A DNA stretch of 64,000 bases from Paraphysomonas bandaiensis (lineage: Eukaryota > Chrysophyceae). The position numbers and the translations under genes are program-made. The notes beneath the pieces were generated by a model. It was not told the origin of the DNA and made no database searches. It saw only the letters and a list, made by a program, of their open reading frames with translations. The stretch is taken from the NCBI GenBank assembly GCA_965644295.1, contig CBFFRP010000144.1, positions 124,001-188,000 of the forward strand, read 5' to 3'. This document shows, one piece after another, positions 1 to 12,582 of the stretch. How positions within the stretch are numbered: the stretch's first letter is position 1; every line of letters begins with the position of its first letter.

Positions 1-3000
1 AAGCAAGTCGAATTTCAAGTCATTATCTGATGCACAGTTTATCAATATCAAGTACCATCCAGCGTAACGCTTTCTTGACAACCAGGGCTCGGATACTATC
101 TCATAGAGAGTGTATACACTCAATAACACAGCGATACAAACAGATAAGGACCATATAGGAGTTGCAACTCGTTCAAAGCGAAGAAACAAAAATGAATTGA
201 TAAGTACTAAACCCAAGGCAGTCCATATTAAAGGAGTGGCAAGCTTCATGGCGGCTTCAAGTTTTTTCATGGTTGTCAATTCACTTTTGCCTTGCCGAAG
301 AAGCCCTGCTCGACGATAAAAATACTCTGTGGAATTATTTTAGAAAAGGCAGAATATATTGATATATTACCATCGATGATAAGTGGTACACGAATCAGAC
401 AGTTTTGGAATAAGCGATACAAACATAATACAAATTGAATAGCAACAAGAATACTCATAACTACTCGAGCACTGTCCGACGCATACTGAGGGTTGGAGTG
501 ACCTGTAAAGTACCCTTTCTCAAGAGATATAATAACAAGAAAATTAATGATGCAGGAAACTCCTAAGATAGCCCGGGACAATTCATCTTGAAACAGCAAC
601 AAAGGCTGCAGATTAAGATCAGTGAGATGCATCTTAAGTTTCATTTCCAAATTAACGGATCTTGTCATACCCAGAAAGTAAGTAACTTTATCATCATCTG
701 TATAGTCAATTTTATTGATGAGTTTTTCTCTCATTTCTTTGGACAAAAAAGAGCTTTGTCGAGGCTTTACGAAATTTACAGAAAACAGACCTCTTCCGGC
801 CCACATTATTTCAACACTTCTCAGGTTATCGTCCAGCTTTGAGTGCATATTAAATGCACGAATCGATTCTTTGTGCCGTTTCAGTGCCACTCTGTACTCA
901 GATTCAGTACTGAATTTGCTCCGGCGGACTGGTTGTGGCTGGTGAGGCACAAATTCGGTGTAGCTCAGCGGAAAGTAGCGTTGATAAGATCTCATAAGTT
1001 CCATTGTCAAATAAGCCTCGGTTAATACATTACCGGCGGCTTTCCAGAGCATTTTCTCAGGGTGTACCATTTTTTTGTACTAAATACAGTGATATTACGG
1101 TAAAAGTGCATGGTGTATCCGCATACCATTTTCTCAACAGTTCTGTATTCCTGATAAATCTCGTTTTGCCGCCGAATAATGCCCCTAGCAACAGCTTATA
1201 ACAGTGACTGCAGATGTGTAAACGTACCCAAGGCCTTCATATCTTGTGATGATAGCACATACTGGGTCACCTTGTCGGAGTCTCCTCCCTTCAATGAAGC
1301 TGACTCGCAAAAGCATAACTGCAGCTTTCAAACGTTTGATTGTCGGAAAAGAAATCTTCAATCTCCTATTACTGGGGGATACATCGGGCGGAGGCTCATG
1401 CAACTTGTCATTATCAGATATATTGAAACCCGTGCAAAACCATATCCTGTCCAAGATGTCTAGTAGCAGGGTATTCGAGCCTAGAACAACCTGATTCCTA
1501 GCACATGGTCCCTGCACTGCCTCTATAAAGAAATTAATAATTGAAAAAACAACTTGGGCATCCTCGTAAGTTAGTTCCTTTACAGAAGGAATAGATGGTA
1601 CAAATTCATTTAATAATACTATTGAATGCGAAAGTAATCCGAGAGACTCTGCAGAATGAAGCTTAGCAGTTTCATATCCCTGGTACTCCATCATCAATTG
1701 CATATCATAATAATGTCCTTCACAGAGAAGTTGAAGAAATCGGAAGAAATTTACCATTGATATCGGGTCCAGAGTCTGGGCATGTGGATCCGCATCAGTA
1801 GGAAGTGGTCTACTGTTGGCCTCAATTTCATCGATTCCATCAATCTCATTTTGCTCACGTAGATGCGACCTAGCGATATTGATATCCTTCCTAATATTAA
1901 TCATATGTGTTATTTCTTCTCGCAATACTTTGAAAAATACGGGACACAAGGAGCTATCGCGTAAGTACTGAAGCAAGCTGGCCTGACACTCGCGTTTTCC
2001 GTTAGCAAAGTACTCCAGACCAAACGAAATACTTTGATACTTAAGAATTTGGTAGTTCGACAATGCAATAGTTTCGACCACTAGAATGCCAGCAGAATTG
2101 GCAGTCATCATCAGCTGCATATCTTCAAAAATGCTACTGTCATTTACAGCGTAATTCATTTTCTGATCGGAATCTGATATTTGCATTTCTGAACGTGATC
2201 GACATTCTCTCAGAGCTTCCGTTAAAATAATTAGTACATACTCCAAGTTCCGCATGCACTTATGTCGACCGTAGATGCGCTCGCCTTTCCGAGAAATCTT
2301 TTTCACCATCTTAGGCGGTAGTGGACTATAAAAGTCGCTTATATACGTTCCGACCGGGTCATCCTCCCCTTGAGCACTGCTAATACGAGCGACTTGTTCC
2401 CGGCAGTAAGCAACTAATCTCTTTACAAGTACAGGGAAACTAATAATATCACCCTGAGATGAAGTCGACTGCTGCGCGCCTGTCACCGTAGAAGTATCGC
2501 GATCACTCGAGGTTGCAGTTGCATTCCTGGTCTCCATAGCGCCTGTCTTCTGCGTGGTATCACCCATGTTTGCTACCAACGGTTCATTGATCTATACAGC
2601 GGCAGATTATATAGCTTACAGTTTTTATAACCTTTTACCTCAACAATTAAATTCACAAATGCCCTTAGTTCATCTTTGAGAAGCTACGAACCAATTTTAA
2701 ATAAGACATGATAGAATTGAAGCACAGCTAAGTTCATACCGAACGAATCAGTGGGCAATGTGAGAACATATTCTGAATGTGCTCCGCAGATTGTGTCACT
2801 GTGACTGGGAGGCTCTCTTCTGATTTTAGTTTGTTTCTATTGACACCTTCGTCACTTATAATACTCATTTCAAGATCACATTTATCAATAAATGGAACGT
2901 CATCGAGAGCTTCAAAGGATGCGCTGTAATGTTGAGCCAGTTCCACGTCAGCGGCAGGCAAATGTGATCTGACACTTTGCTGTTCGAAGTCGAAGCGTGT

Positions 3001-6000
3001 GACGCCAAGATCTTTAGCAATACTATCGACGATCTTACTTTCGTAGTCAGACAAACCGACATGGTTCAGTAATTTAGCTAATATTCTCTTCGTGTTCAAT
3101 AATACGATATCCGGTAGTCCATACCCTGTGGGCTGAATCGCAAGAGCATTTGTACTCTGAAGCAGCACAATACTTAGACATGGCAATCCAACTTCGAAGA
3201 CAAATTCACGATTCATATTTTGAAGGCTCTTTTCATCTCCCAAAACAGCACAAAAATGAGATAGCATATCCCACAGAGGTTTGAAATCAGACATGTTTAC
3301 AACGCTCTCTTTATATGCGGCACGAGATAACTCAAAACTATTTTCTAAGTAAGCGAAGCGAAGAAATAGTCCATACGCTCTCAACAGAGGAGGGCAACTG
3401 TATACCTTACTGCTGTTGAGGACGTCAAAGACTGTGTCAATGGGAACGATCGCGAGGCATCGAGTAGCTGTACTGACATGCTTGTTACCTGCACAACATA
3501 ATGCCAAGATTTCGACACATTCCGCATGATAGAGCAGCTTCATTTCCTTCGTCTTTGAGCCCATTATCTCTGGAGAGTCAAATTTTAGGTCACAGGGGTA
3601 TTGCTTCGAGTATTCTTCAATCAGTGCAACTCGTTCGAACCTAGGGTCCGAACGGTATCTGCGAGTATCAAACAGTTCAACCCTATTCCTATTGCCGTTG
3701 GCAAGAATTTCATTCAAGATAATGTCTTGATTTTGATGAATTGGTTTACGGTTCACGCGTAAAAAATGTTTAAAAAGATTTGTAATGCAGGACACCTGGC
3801 CACAGTTATTCTTCTCAAGATTTACAATTGATATGGCTTTGCTCACAATCGATGCAACAGGAATATATAAGAGTCTGAAATCAAAATCACGGAATATTTG
3901 CTCCATAACCTGCAATTTATCAACAAAAAATATATATACAGCATTTCATTTACCTGGATTATACAGAAGTTACCATCAAATTTATTGTTGATACCAGGAA
4001 GTAAGTGTGGCACTATTGGAACAAGAACTTTTTTGTTCTCAGCGTTGTTGGCACAAAACACCCGCAAAAAAGATCCGGCAGCCACCCACAGGTTGGTCAT
4101 ATGTTCTAAATCACATGATGCTTTACTGTAGGTGCTGTATATTCCATGTATCACAATACGAACAGCAGGAGTATAACCCTTCATAACTCTGACAGATATC
4201 ACGTTACCCAATAAAAAAAGTTACGGATAATACCTCATCATATTTTGTAGATAAGGGCAAGGGTCAGAATCAGTAGGATACTTCATCACATCACGGAGGG
4301 AATTGATATTAGCAATCAAACATTCGGTAATGGTTTCGGTGAGCGGAATCTGAAAGCTGATCGGTAAATCATTTTCCAAGGTTTTAAGCGTATTTCTGTT
4401 CATAAAGTCTCACCACACTCTTGGAATTCAAAAATGCTTTACCTCAACTTAACAAGGTGTACCAATTGAGATTCGGTTGCTAAGACCAGTAAGCTGGATG
4501 CCTGCTCAATAAATTCATGTGCTTGGCCTGATAAACATGCCACAGTCAGTCCATGTACCAATCAGCACACAACTGCAGTACCATGATGACGCCTCATTAA
4601 TGTCAGTGCGCGGTCGCACAAATCATGGTCTTTGTCTAGCACTAAAGAAAAAAGCTGCTTTTGGAAATCATCGTCGTCAAATCCATACTTTTGCATTTCT
4701 CGCATCAGTGAGTTAAAAGCCCAAATCTTTTCTAACTCCTCCTTACCACGATCAGTTAGTCCAGTGAACTCTGGAGCATCTGCTGAGGGCTGATAAACTT
4801 GCCACCACACATCGCTGGCACCACCGTCTGGCGTTTGAAACTTGGGGAGCGGTAAAACATAAAACATACTGCAAAATTTAGTCAAGGAAGCGTCCAGTAG
4901 CAAATCATATACGCCGGACAGAATATCTAATGTCTCAACTAGGCAAGCAACAGAAACATGCGCCAGTTGCTCTTTGCCATCATCCAGGATGGAGGTTTCT
5001 GTATTTCGTAAATTTATTTTCTTGTTTGATGTAGAAGATGCTTTCTGCCCCAGGGGTACTCGTTCAACCTCCCGCAATATCTATGAAAAATATGGCGTCA
5101 GAGATAAAACACGCTATAGATTTTGTACCTTCTTAAAATCGAATGCACCATCTGCATTAGTTCCACCGGCAGTGCATATCCGCATCAGAGTCTGCCTTGA
5201 GTACCCTTGCTCTATTAACCCGTCGATAAATTCTTCTGCTGTCTTTTCACGACGCCCTCTCTCCCAACGACGCCGACGAACATTGCTAGTGATGAACTTT
5301 TGTGGAGAAAATTCATAGGACCAGTCCACGGCATAAAACCACCCTTCCGAATTCTCTGCTCGCATAAAATCCGACGACTCTGCGTCTTTTCCTTTTCGAA
5401 CAGAAGGTTGTATATGCCTATAGAACGTGTGAGATATACGATTTAAAAGAATATACCAACCATTCGTCCAGCCATATCCATGTCGCATCTGGCAAGCCAA
5501 GATCTATAGCGACGTGGTCCTCAATTGTGTGACTATGATTGTATATAGCCTTTAGATTTGGATTTGGGGTAGAATAGGGCCCCCTATGTGATAGGACAGA
5601 TTCCAGTTGGTACTTGAGTCCAAACCAACTGAAAAAACGCTTAAGACAGTAAAATTTTAGGGATTCTTATACCACAAACCGTTGATTTTCATATATATGG
5701 TCTACAACAAATCCAGGAGTCCTTAAACTGTCATGACGCTGACAAAGGCGAGTTAATTCGGAACCTCTCCGTTGCTCTCGTTCCAACATGTTTGACTCAT
5801 TGAACGCTTCATCAATGCCGAGAAACGATGATCGGATGTTATCTTTGGTCTCTCCAGCATCTGGAGAGAAAGGTGTCTGGGAGTCGAACCTCCGTAATGC
5901 GGCAGACATATTTTTCGTAGACAAAGTGTCATTTCCATCCGTAATGTTATCGTCTGAATCAAATCCTTGTAACATATTGTAATTGTTTGCTGTAGACGGT

Positions 6001-9000
6001 TTACTGTTTTGTTCGCGATAAATCAAACTTCTCAACTTCGTGTCTTTAGCTGATATAGCAGATGATGCCGAATTACTTCGCCTACGAATAATTTTATCTG
6101 GGATTTCGCTTTCAGAGTTGACCACATCTACAACGTCATCATCTTGCTGCTCATTACCAACAGATGAATTTACAGCTTCAAAATTGCAGCTATCTCGAAT
6201 TCTGTGGGATGAAAGAACCACAAGACCAACCGCGACAATATCGAGTAGGCGGTCTATGTTCACGTAGAAGCCACATCTCAACAGGCAACGCATCATTTGA
6301 AGAAGCGAATGCGAAAGTTTAAAGTTATCCAATTCTGAGCCACCCCTAACGTTTTTTGGAGCAGCCAAGTTCATTCTGGATTTATTTAATTTGGCTCTAT
6401 CACATCCCAAAAAATAGTCGGCTATTCCATCCTGAATATCACGAAACTTGTCGTTGTCAGAGTTGAGCACGATCGACTGATGCTGCTTCAGATAATCAGA
6501 ATATGGCACATATTTTACATCGTCATTTCCACTTGTACCGATTTCAACTTCAGCATTCATTCCAATCGCAGCCATCGCGCTCACGAAGCACATACTATTT
6601 GAAAAGCTTGAGAGGGCAATGCAGCTGCAAGAAATTTAAAGTGAAGTAAACCGTAGTATCAACATACCTCTCTACACCTGTCACTTCTCGCAGCTGCACT
6701 AATGACCGTATGGGAAACGGACACAGTAGTTCCATGTGAGGATACCTGCGACAAAACTGAACAGAAAGCGGATCCATACTGTTAACGTACCTATTTATAT
6801 AAAGGTTGTGAAGCAGTCTGCAAAATGCTCTTCTGAAGGCTGAAGGTAACTTCCGTTCCTTCATGGCACTTACACACAAGGCGTAGCAAAATTGCTTTTC
6901 AAATGCACGAATGCAATGGATACTACGCAAAAATCACAGCAATAAGAGTACACGAGAGAGATATTTACCTCCGTCCAGCACACATGTTGGCGACAAGCTC
7001 ATAAACGCCTAAACAATGCATGCTAATTTGCTTTAAATGTGAGTATTTTGTCGATAAAGCAGGATCCGATTTCACTTCTTGCAGAGTTTCGTTCCACAAT
7101 AATTTTGGGTCGCCCATCCAAAACTTATAGCAATTCTCAGGATCAATGTGCCACGCCAGGTCTACCAAATTCACCCACATCAGCGACTTCTTTTTCAAAC
7201 CAATTTGATGAAAATATCGACATAAATCAAATCCTGGTGGGGCAAATATATATGGTAAACCAAGAGTCTCTGGGTCAAAAAATAATTCACTTCCCACATT
7301 ATCTCCAAGAACGTAGCTAGAAGAGCCATTCCATGTTACATATATAGATGCCATCTGCTTGGGAGAATCGCTTTCACTGTTCAAATTATACGTAGTTTCC
7401 ACCATAAGACCCAATCTATTGTCCATATACATTCTATGATCTCCTTTAGAATAGAGTACATTCAATAAGAGGTCTTGATTGCTCAATATAGCTCGCTTAG
7501 GAGATGATGCTATGGAGGCAAGTAGTTTCAGTATGGGCTGCGACGGGCCACGTTGGCGAAGAACTTTTATGCAATCGAGAACAAAACTTCCACACACAAG
7601 AGACATAAGTAGACTCTTATTTTCCATAACTACGGTCTGAAATATCATCGGCACATGAGGGTTGTACTCCATTATGCTGTTCATAAAAATAAGGTACCCA
7701 AAAGTCTCCTCCGTTTCTTGGTTCTCCTGGGTGGAATTTTTTGCTCTCCACCCCGAAAACGAGCTGCGGGCAATATAGTCCTGCACTACAGGATTATTCC
7801 ATGCACAACATATTAGAGCGTGGTTGATCATGTCGAATATAACTGCGGTATCTGGCTGAGTTTCTGTGTCACACTCCCAACCGGGACCAATACAATAGGG
7901 TAGCCGTAGTACCCAAAAGAGACGATCGATAATAGACATGTGCTGTGTAATTAACTGATTTCTTGCTCTTGCCTCGTCAGAATAATAATCCACATCAATG
8001 TCAGCCTCAGCCTTTAAAACGTCACTGTTCCTGTCTGCCAAATCCACTGGATCGCCGTTAGGCGACTTCGAATGGAGCTTGTGATCAACTCCAATTCGGA
8101 CAAATTTAATGATTGCATTCAGAACAGTCTTTATTTCATGTACTGCATCTGTGTGCAGTTTAAACATACTACCACCACTCTTATCAAGCTTCAAACAACA
8201 CGCATCCTCAAAGTCGTCGAAGTAACTATGGATAACCAAGCAGGCGATTATAAACTGTGATTCCAAAAAAATCACAGGGTCCAATCGCACAGCATCGCTC
8301 TCTTTCACTCGACTGACGAACTTAACCTCAACTTTATGAGTTTCCGACATATTTCCTTCACTATTGTTTAACATAAGATCATTACTTCCCTCATCGCCAT
8401 CAACTACATGTGATATACATGGATACGGGGTCTTCTTAGCGCGAGGCCGGCTCAGTCCAACACTGAGCGTGGCAACCGGTAGTGGCATCACAAAGTAATG
8501 CTGTCTGAACTCATACGGAACGCAGTGACCGTCAATTTCTACAAGGATTCCGGACTTAGCACTTCGCATATAAGACATGGCAATTGCAAAATACTTCTCG
8601 TCCGGTGGTAATATCGGTGGATGTTCAATTCGTACAGTGGCATCTTTCCAACTTACAGACTTGCCAGCAGAGCTTGACGTCGACCGGAACTGAAATATTG
8701 TGGCATACATGAAGTTTAAAAAGTTTGCATTAGATACTTTTCCCCAACGAGAGGGCTTGATTAGCTTAGTGGAATAGCAGTTTGCCCCTGATCCAGCGCA
8801 AGTAACTGCCAAATAGCATCCTGAAGCAACATGCCGCAATCGGTAGAAAGTATTTTCTCCGGCTGTATCTCCAGCCCAAAAAACAGGACCACCTTGTAAA
8901 ACAGACAACTTCTCTACTCGAAATATAGTTTTCATACTGCTTGCAGAAATGGGGTCATTCACACTGAATTGAGGCATCTTATTCCCAAAGAAACCTGAAT

Positions 9001-10153
9001 TAGAACTAAACGTGGACTGGGACATGTCTCCTGCGGAGTCAACACGTCTTTGACTGAAATGGGGTCTGTCGAATACAGTACTCTTACATGAACCCCACAT
9101 GTACCCATTCACATGGAGGTGGTGGAGACGAACAAAGTCGCCCACTTGTAAATAACTTGAACTTGTCCGACGATTCCCGAAATAATGAATCCTCCACGAC
9201 GACGTACCCTTGTCTGCATTTCTCTCATCAACAGTCTCAGGAGCACACAAGTTAGCCTCAATCCTGCGAAGGTTACCCAGAGTGTCCAGGCCAGGATTGG
9301 CCAGAACCGATCCACATCCTCCCATATGTAGATCCAGTCCGAGACTTTTATTTGTGATCACCACCTGCTCACCATAATGCACAGCTCCGCCATTGCGTAG
9401 ATTGTACTTTGTTCTCATTGTAAAACGGGTTCCTTCAGAGCCGACAGTCTCAGCCCCTGGTGGGAGTATACTGAGCTTCAGGCAATCCTTCTCCACATCT
9501 GCTATCACATTCCGGGATCCCCACAGATACATTCCAGTATAATGCTGCATGAGCATGAAGGAATCGCCCTGCTGTACTATCCGACCGACGACACTATCAT
9601 CGAGCTCAGACTGACTGTCTGCACCAATCGGACATAAGCAAAACATACACAGCCAAGGCTGATCCACATCCAACTCATCTGTCACACAGAGCACATAGCT
9701 CCTTCCGATAATGACAGAATCCGTACATAGTATTCCATTCAAATCATTACTTTCCTTCTCATCAACATCGGAAAAAGTAGGGCATAAGTAAAAGACATCG
9801 CCATATTTAATCGGCTGGAGCTTCTGCGTCTCCGGGATAGTGTGACACTCACTTCGGCGTGGCTGAGATCTATTATCGGTCGAAATACTGGTAGCGGACA
9901 AGCCGAGTTCGGTGAGTCTTCGCTTTCCCTTATTTCCTATATTAATGGTTTTCTCGAAAATCGTTTTCCCCAGTGACTCTCCTAACGTCAAGAGCGTTTC
10001 ATTCTGTTTCTCTTGAGGTTTGTTACTGGTAGTTTCTCTGTATGTGTGATATGCATCTCCTAGAGGCCCCTTTACTAACAAAAGCGAACTACTCTGAGGA
10101 GCCTTCAGGATCTCCAGATCTGATCTATCATATGGATCGTCTGTTTCAGCCAT
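1..10153 (-). CDS. Inositol 1,4,5-trisphosphate receptor-like calcium channel with internal dysferlin domain (3' end off the window)
   Basis: Ligand-gated Ca2+ release channel of the IP3R/RyR family, expected in internal membranes. Exons I can place: 10153-6969, 6922-6668, 6624-5680, 5628-5461, 5417-5129, 5080-4582, 4527-4443, 4395-4234, 4188-3954, 3909-2740, 2683-2639, 2591-1228, 1184-1127, then 1079 to about 286. All 13 introns (43-56 nt) are GT-AG and phase-consistent. Domains: IP3-binding/MIR region about residues 115-560, RIH region about 640-1150, a DysF domain about 1453-1567 (YENQRWFGLK, WIWLDEW, GWFYAVDWS, VRRRRWERGRR), and RIH-associated domain about 2620-2740 (FFRFLQLLCEGHYYD, VQGPCARNQ). 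Four hydrophobic segments follow (two in 1079-286, two in 260-90); the pore would lie left of base 1. The junction near 286 is unresolved. More than 3,080 residues are visible. DysF inside an IP3R is unusual. The family call is firm from RIH and RIH-associated motifs; ligand specificity is not shown. Confidence 0.9.
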
Positions 10154-11488
10154 CTCTAATGGCGATCAACACTTCATATACAAGGACTATCACCGACTTT
10201 CAACATGTGAGACAAATATATACGTGAGGGAGATGTGAGACGAGGACAGGGACTAGCCGATTGATACTCCGCTGTGTACACTGTAAGTAGATGGAGAGTA
10301 GTACAGCAGTATACCGCTATACCGATGTATCCAGCTCCTGTTTGCTTTGTACGACAAGAAAATCCACATACAGAAGGAATGCCCGTTTTTTTATACCAGG
10401 TTTACGACGATTTTCGTATGAACTGGCTGTCTGTCCTCATTATCTTCTTGAAGGACTTATTCTTTAGTTGAATTGGTGCAGCAGTGGACTCTGTTGTTAT
10501 TGCAGTAATGAGGTAAGGATAAAGTATTGTCTATAAGGGGTCTGTTATTTATTACCATTGCAAACAGTGAGTGCGGAGTAGACACATATTTGAGCATGAA
10601 AGAGTTGATGAGTAGATTTATGAGACGATAATTCGCTATTCTTACAATAGTGATAGTTCATGTCGCTAGCTTTTGGATGATCAACTATGTAGCACCGTTT
10701 CACCAAACATATTGTGGAAGAATATTCCGAAGGGTGGTTCAATTCACTTAAAAGTTAGCCTGGTTCGATAGCAGTACCTCCCTGTGGTGTAATCGTAATG
10801 TATTAGACCAGTGGTAAATGTTTCGATTTGAAAACGAATGCAGATATTTTCTCGATAATTGCTCATCGCACGTATAGGTTGATCGACAGCTCTACCCATG
10901 GTACACTAAGATATACTTCTTTCCCCCAAGACTGATATCACGTCATTGAGCAATTGACATGTGGTTACAAGTGCACGTTGTTTACACACACTACTTTCTG
11001 CTTTTGATTACCGCAAAACTTTCAAGGTTGTTTGACAGTGGGGCCGAAGAGCACGAAGAGTATGTAATTTATTTACTCTTAAGTCACAATAGAGTGTCGA
11101 AGTTAAGCGACTTCCATATATTACGTGCGGAATATTTGAAATAAATATGTACAATGCTGGAAGGAGAGTAAGCTCTAACAAGGTATGGTGATGTGGATAA
11201 ATAGAATTTACTGAGAGTGTTTCGAACTTTATCGATGATAGGTCCTCTCGTCATCTAGGAGCAATTCATAGCGATAAGCTCGTCCGGCATCGCGTCGTCA
11301 ATTTCAACCTCAACAACCAAAATTGAATCTCCACACCAGTAAAACTGTTCAGTTTGCGTTTAGTGCCTGGTATAAGCTCTGCGTACAGACTCGTTGTTAC
11401 TCCGTAACATATCACTTATATACGTATATACTTACTGCTCTCACTGATCAGTAAGTTCCAGCTAACGGAAGCAATAGCCAAAATCGTA

Positions 11489-11996
11489 GTACTTATCCCT
11501 CAACAAAGTCGGACTCGCACCTTTTCGTGGTGTTCTGGGGGATAAGTACCGGAGAGATTCTCTCTGGGAAACTAACATGAGCCGCAAACATAGTCAGCAG
11601 ATATTCTTCTGCCCACTCATAGCCGAATGCTTGTGTGGTACAAGGGACACCAATAAGTGTCACTTGTGTAGACGTCTTTGGGCCCTGACGAATAAACAGG
11701 CATCCGGAAATGGGCCCGCCTGAAGGGCATCCGGGACAGGGCCCACCTGAAGGGTAACCGGGGTATTGGGCTGCCTGCTGAAGTCAAGCGTCCGGGATGT
11801 TCACCTTAAGAACTCAGAGCGGAAGTGCTCGCACCTTGGTGCTTGCGGCGACGCACAAGCAGCTTTCGTAGCGTTAAATAGTAGGATAAAAAAAGTGTGT
11901 ACTGATTAGTTACAGGTAGAGGTCTAACTAGTATGTCTAGCATTCATCTAGCTACTAAATCGGTGCAGGTTTTTAACGCCTACTGCTAAATAAAAG
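11489..11996 (+). repeat. Dispersed repeat family R2, copy A
   Basis: Shares long stretches with 31855-32326 (same orientation) and, in rearranged and partly inverted form, with 40860-41430. The shared core starts CCCTCAACAAA and later contains CACTTGTGTAGA and GACGCACAAGCAGC. The 5' end forms a hairpin with perfect 11-bp arms: GTACTTATCCC at 11489-11499 and GGGATAAGTAC at 11539-11549. No coding capacity is seen. It could be a SINE, an LTR fragment or another non-autonomous element; I found no diagnostic ends or target duplication. Confidence 0.65.
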
Positions 11997-12034
11997 ACTT
12001 TCAATATATGTAGTACTTATATGTTAAGACAAGG

Positions 12035-12128
12035 CAGGCATTTATTATTTGCTGTCTCAATACTCAATATCAATTATTGAAATTTCTATAATTGAGTACT
12101 AATTGCAAATAATTTCTACGCGGCCCTG
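12035..12128. mobile_element. 94-bp degenerate MITE, hAT-like
   Basis: A palindromic AT-rich segment starting CAGGCATTTATTATTTGC and ending CTACGCGGCCCTG. It is flanked by AGACAAGG (12027-12034) and AGGCAAGG (12129-12136), a 7/8 match that fits an 8-bp hAT-type target duplication. Its right terminus resembles the terminus of the larger element at 15426-16150 (TACGCAGCCCTG), so it may be a decayed short member of that family. Confidence 0.5.
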
Positions 12129-12222
12129 AGGCAAGGTGATTTGTACAAATATGGAACAGGTCGTCTACGGTCTAGTAGCCGTTTTGGGGATCGAATTAAA
12201 TCTACAACTACATAGTATATAC

Positions 12223-12284
12223 CAGGGCCTGATAACTTGTCCGGCAATTATAATGGCATTACCATTAATGGTTATCAGGCCCTG
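12223..12284. mobile_element. 62-bp minimal hAT MITE
   Basis: Starts CAGGGCCTGATAAC and ends GTTATCAGGCCCTG, exact inverted ends. Flanked by the identical 8-mers GTATATAC at 12215-12222 and 12285-12292. The interior (CAATTATAATGGCATTACC) matches the subterminal sequence of the 1.5-kb element at 23293-24796, so it is an internally deleted relative. The 8-bp duplication and CAGGG terminus are standard for the hAT superfamily. Confidence 0.85.
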
Positions 12285-12582
12285 GTATATACTATATTAC
12301 CATGAAATCGATACCAAAAAAGCGTTCCTCTGTTACCAAAAAATCAATAATTATACCTTTGCGTTGCTAACAATCTTGCTAACTGGGTAACTAAAATCTA
12401 CATCTCACACCAATTATCAACAGCCACACTGTCATTGTACCGTTTTCAATCAATGCTATTTATGATCGCACAGATAACAGATATAGATTAGTAATTATAC
12501 CGTCGTAGTAATCAATACCATACTGTTGATAACATATTAGGAAACAGGAAACCGATGTCACATTAAACACACTAACAAGCCG

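Larger units (their letters stand above)
10154..12582. other. Intergenic region with dispersed repeats
   Basis: About 2.4 kb between the 5' end of the IP3R-like gene and the 3' end of the SLC6 gene. No convincing exon chain is seen on either strand in 10154-11488. The rest holds one copy of a dispersed repeat (11489-11996) and two very short MITEs (12035-12128 and 12223-12284), listed separately. The promoter of the IP3R-like gene should lie just above 10153, but no clear core element is recognisable. Confidence 0.6.
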
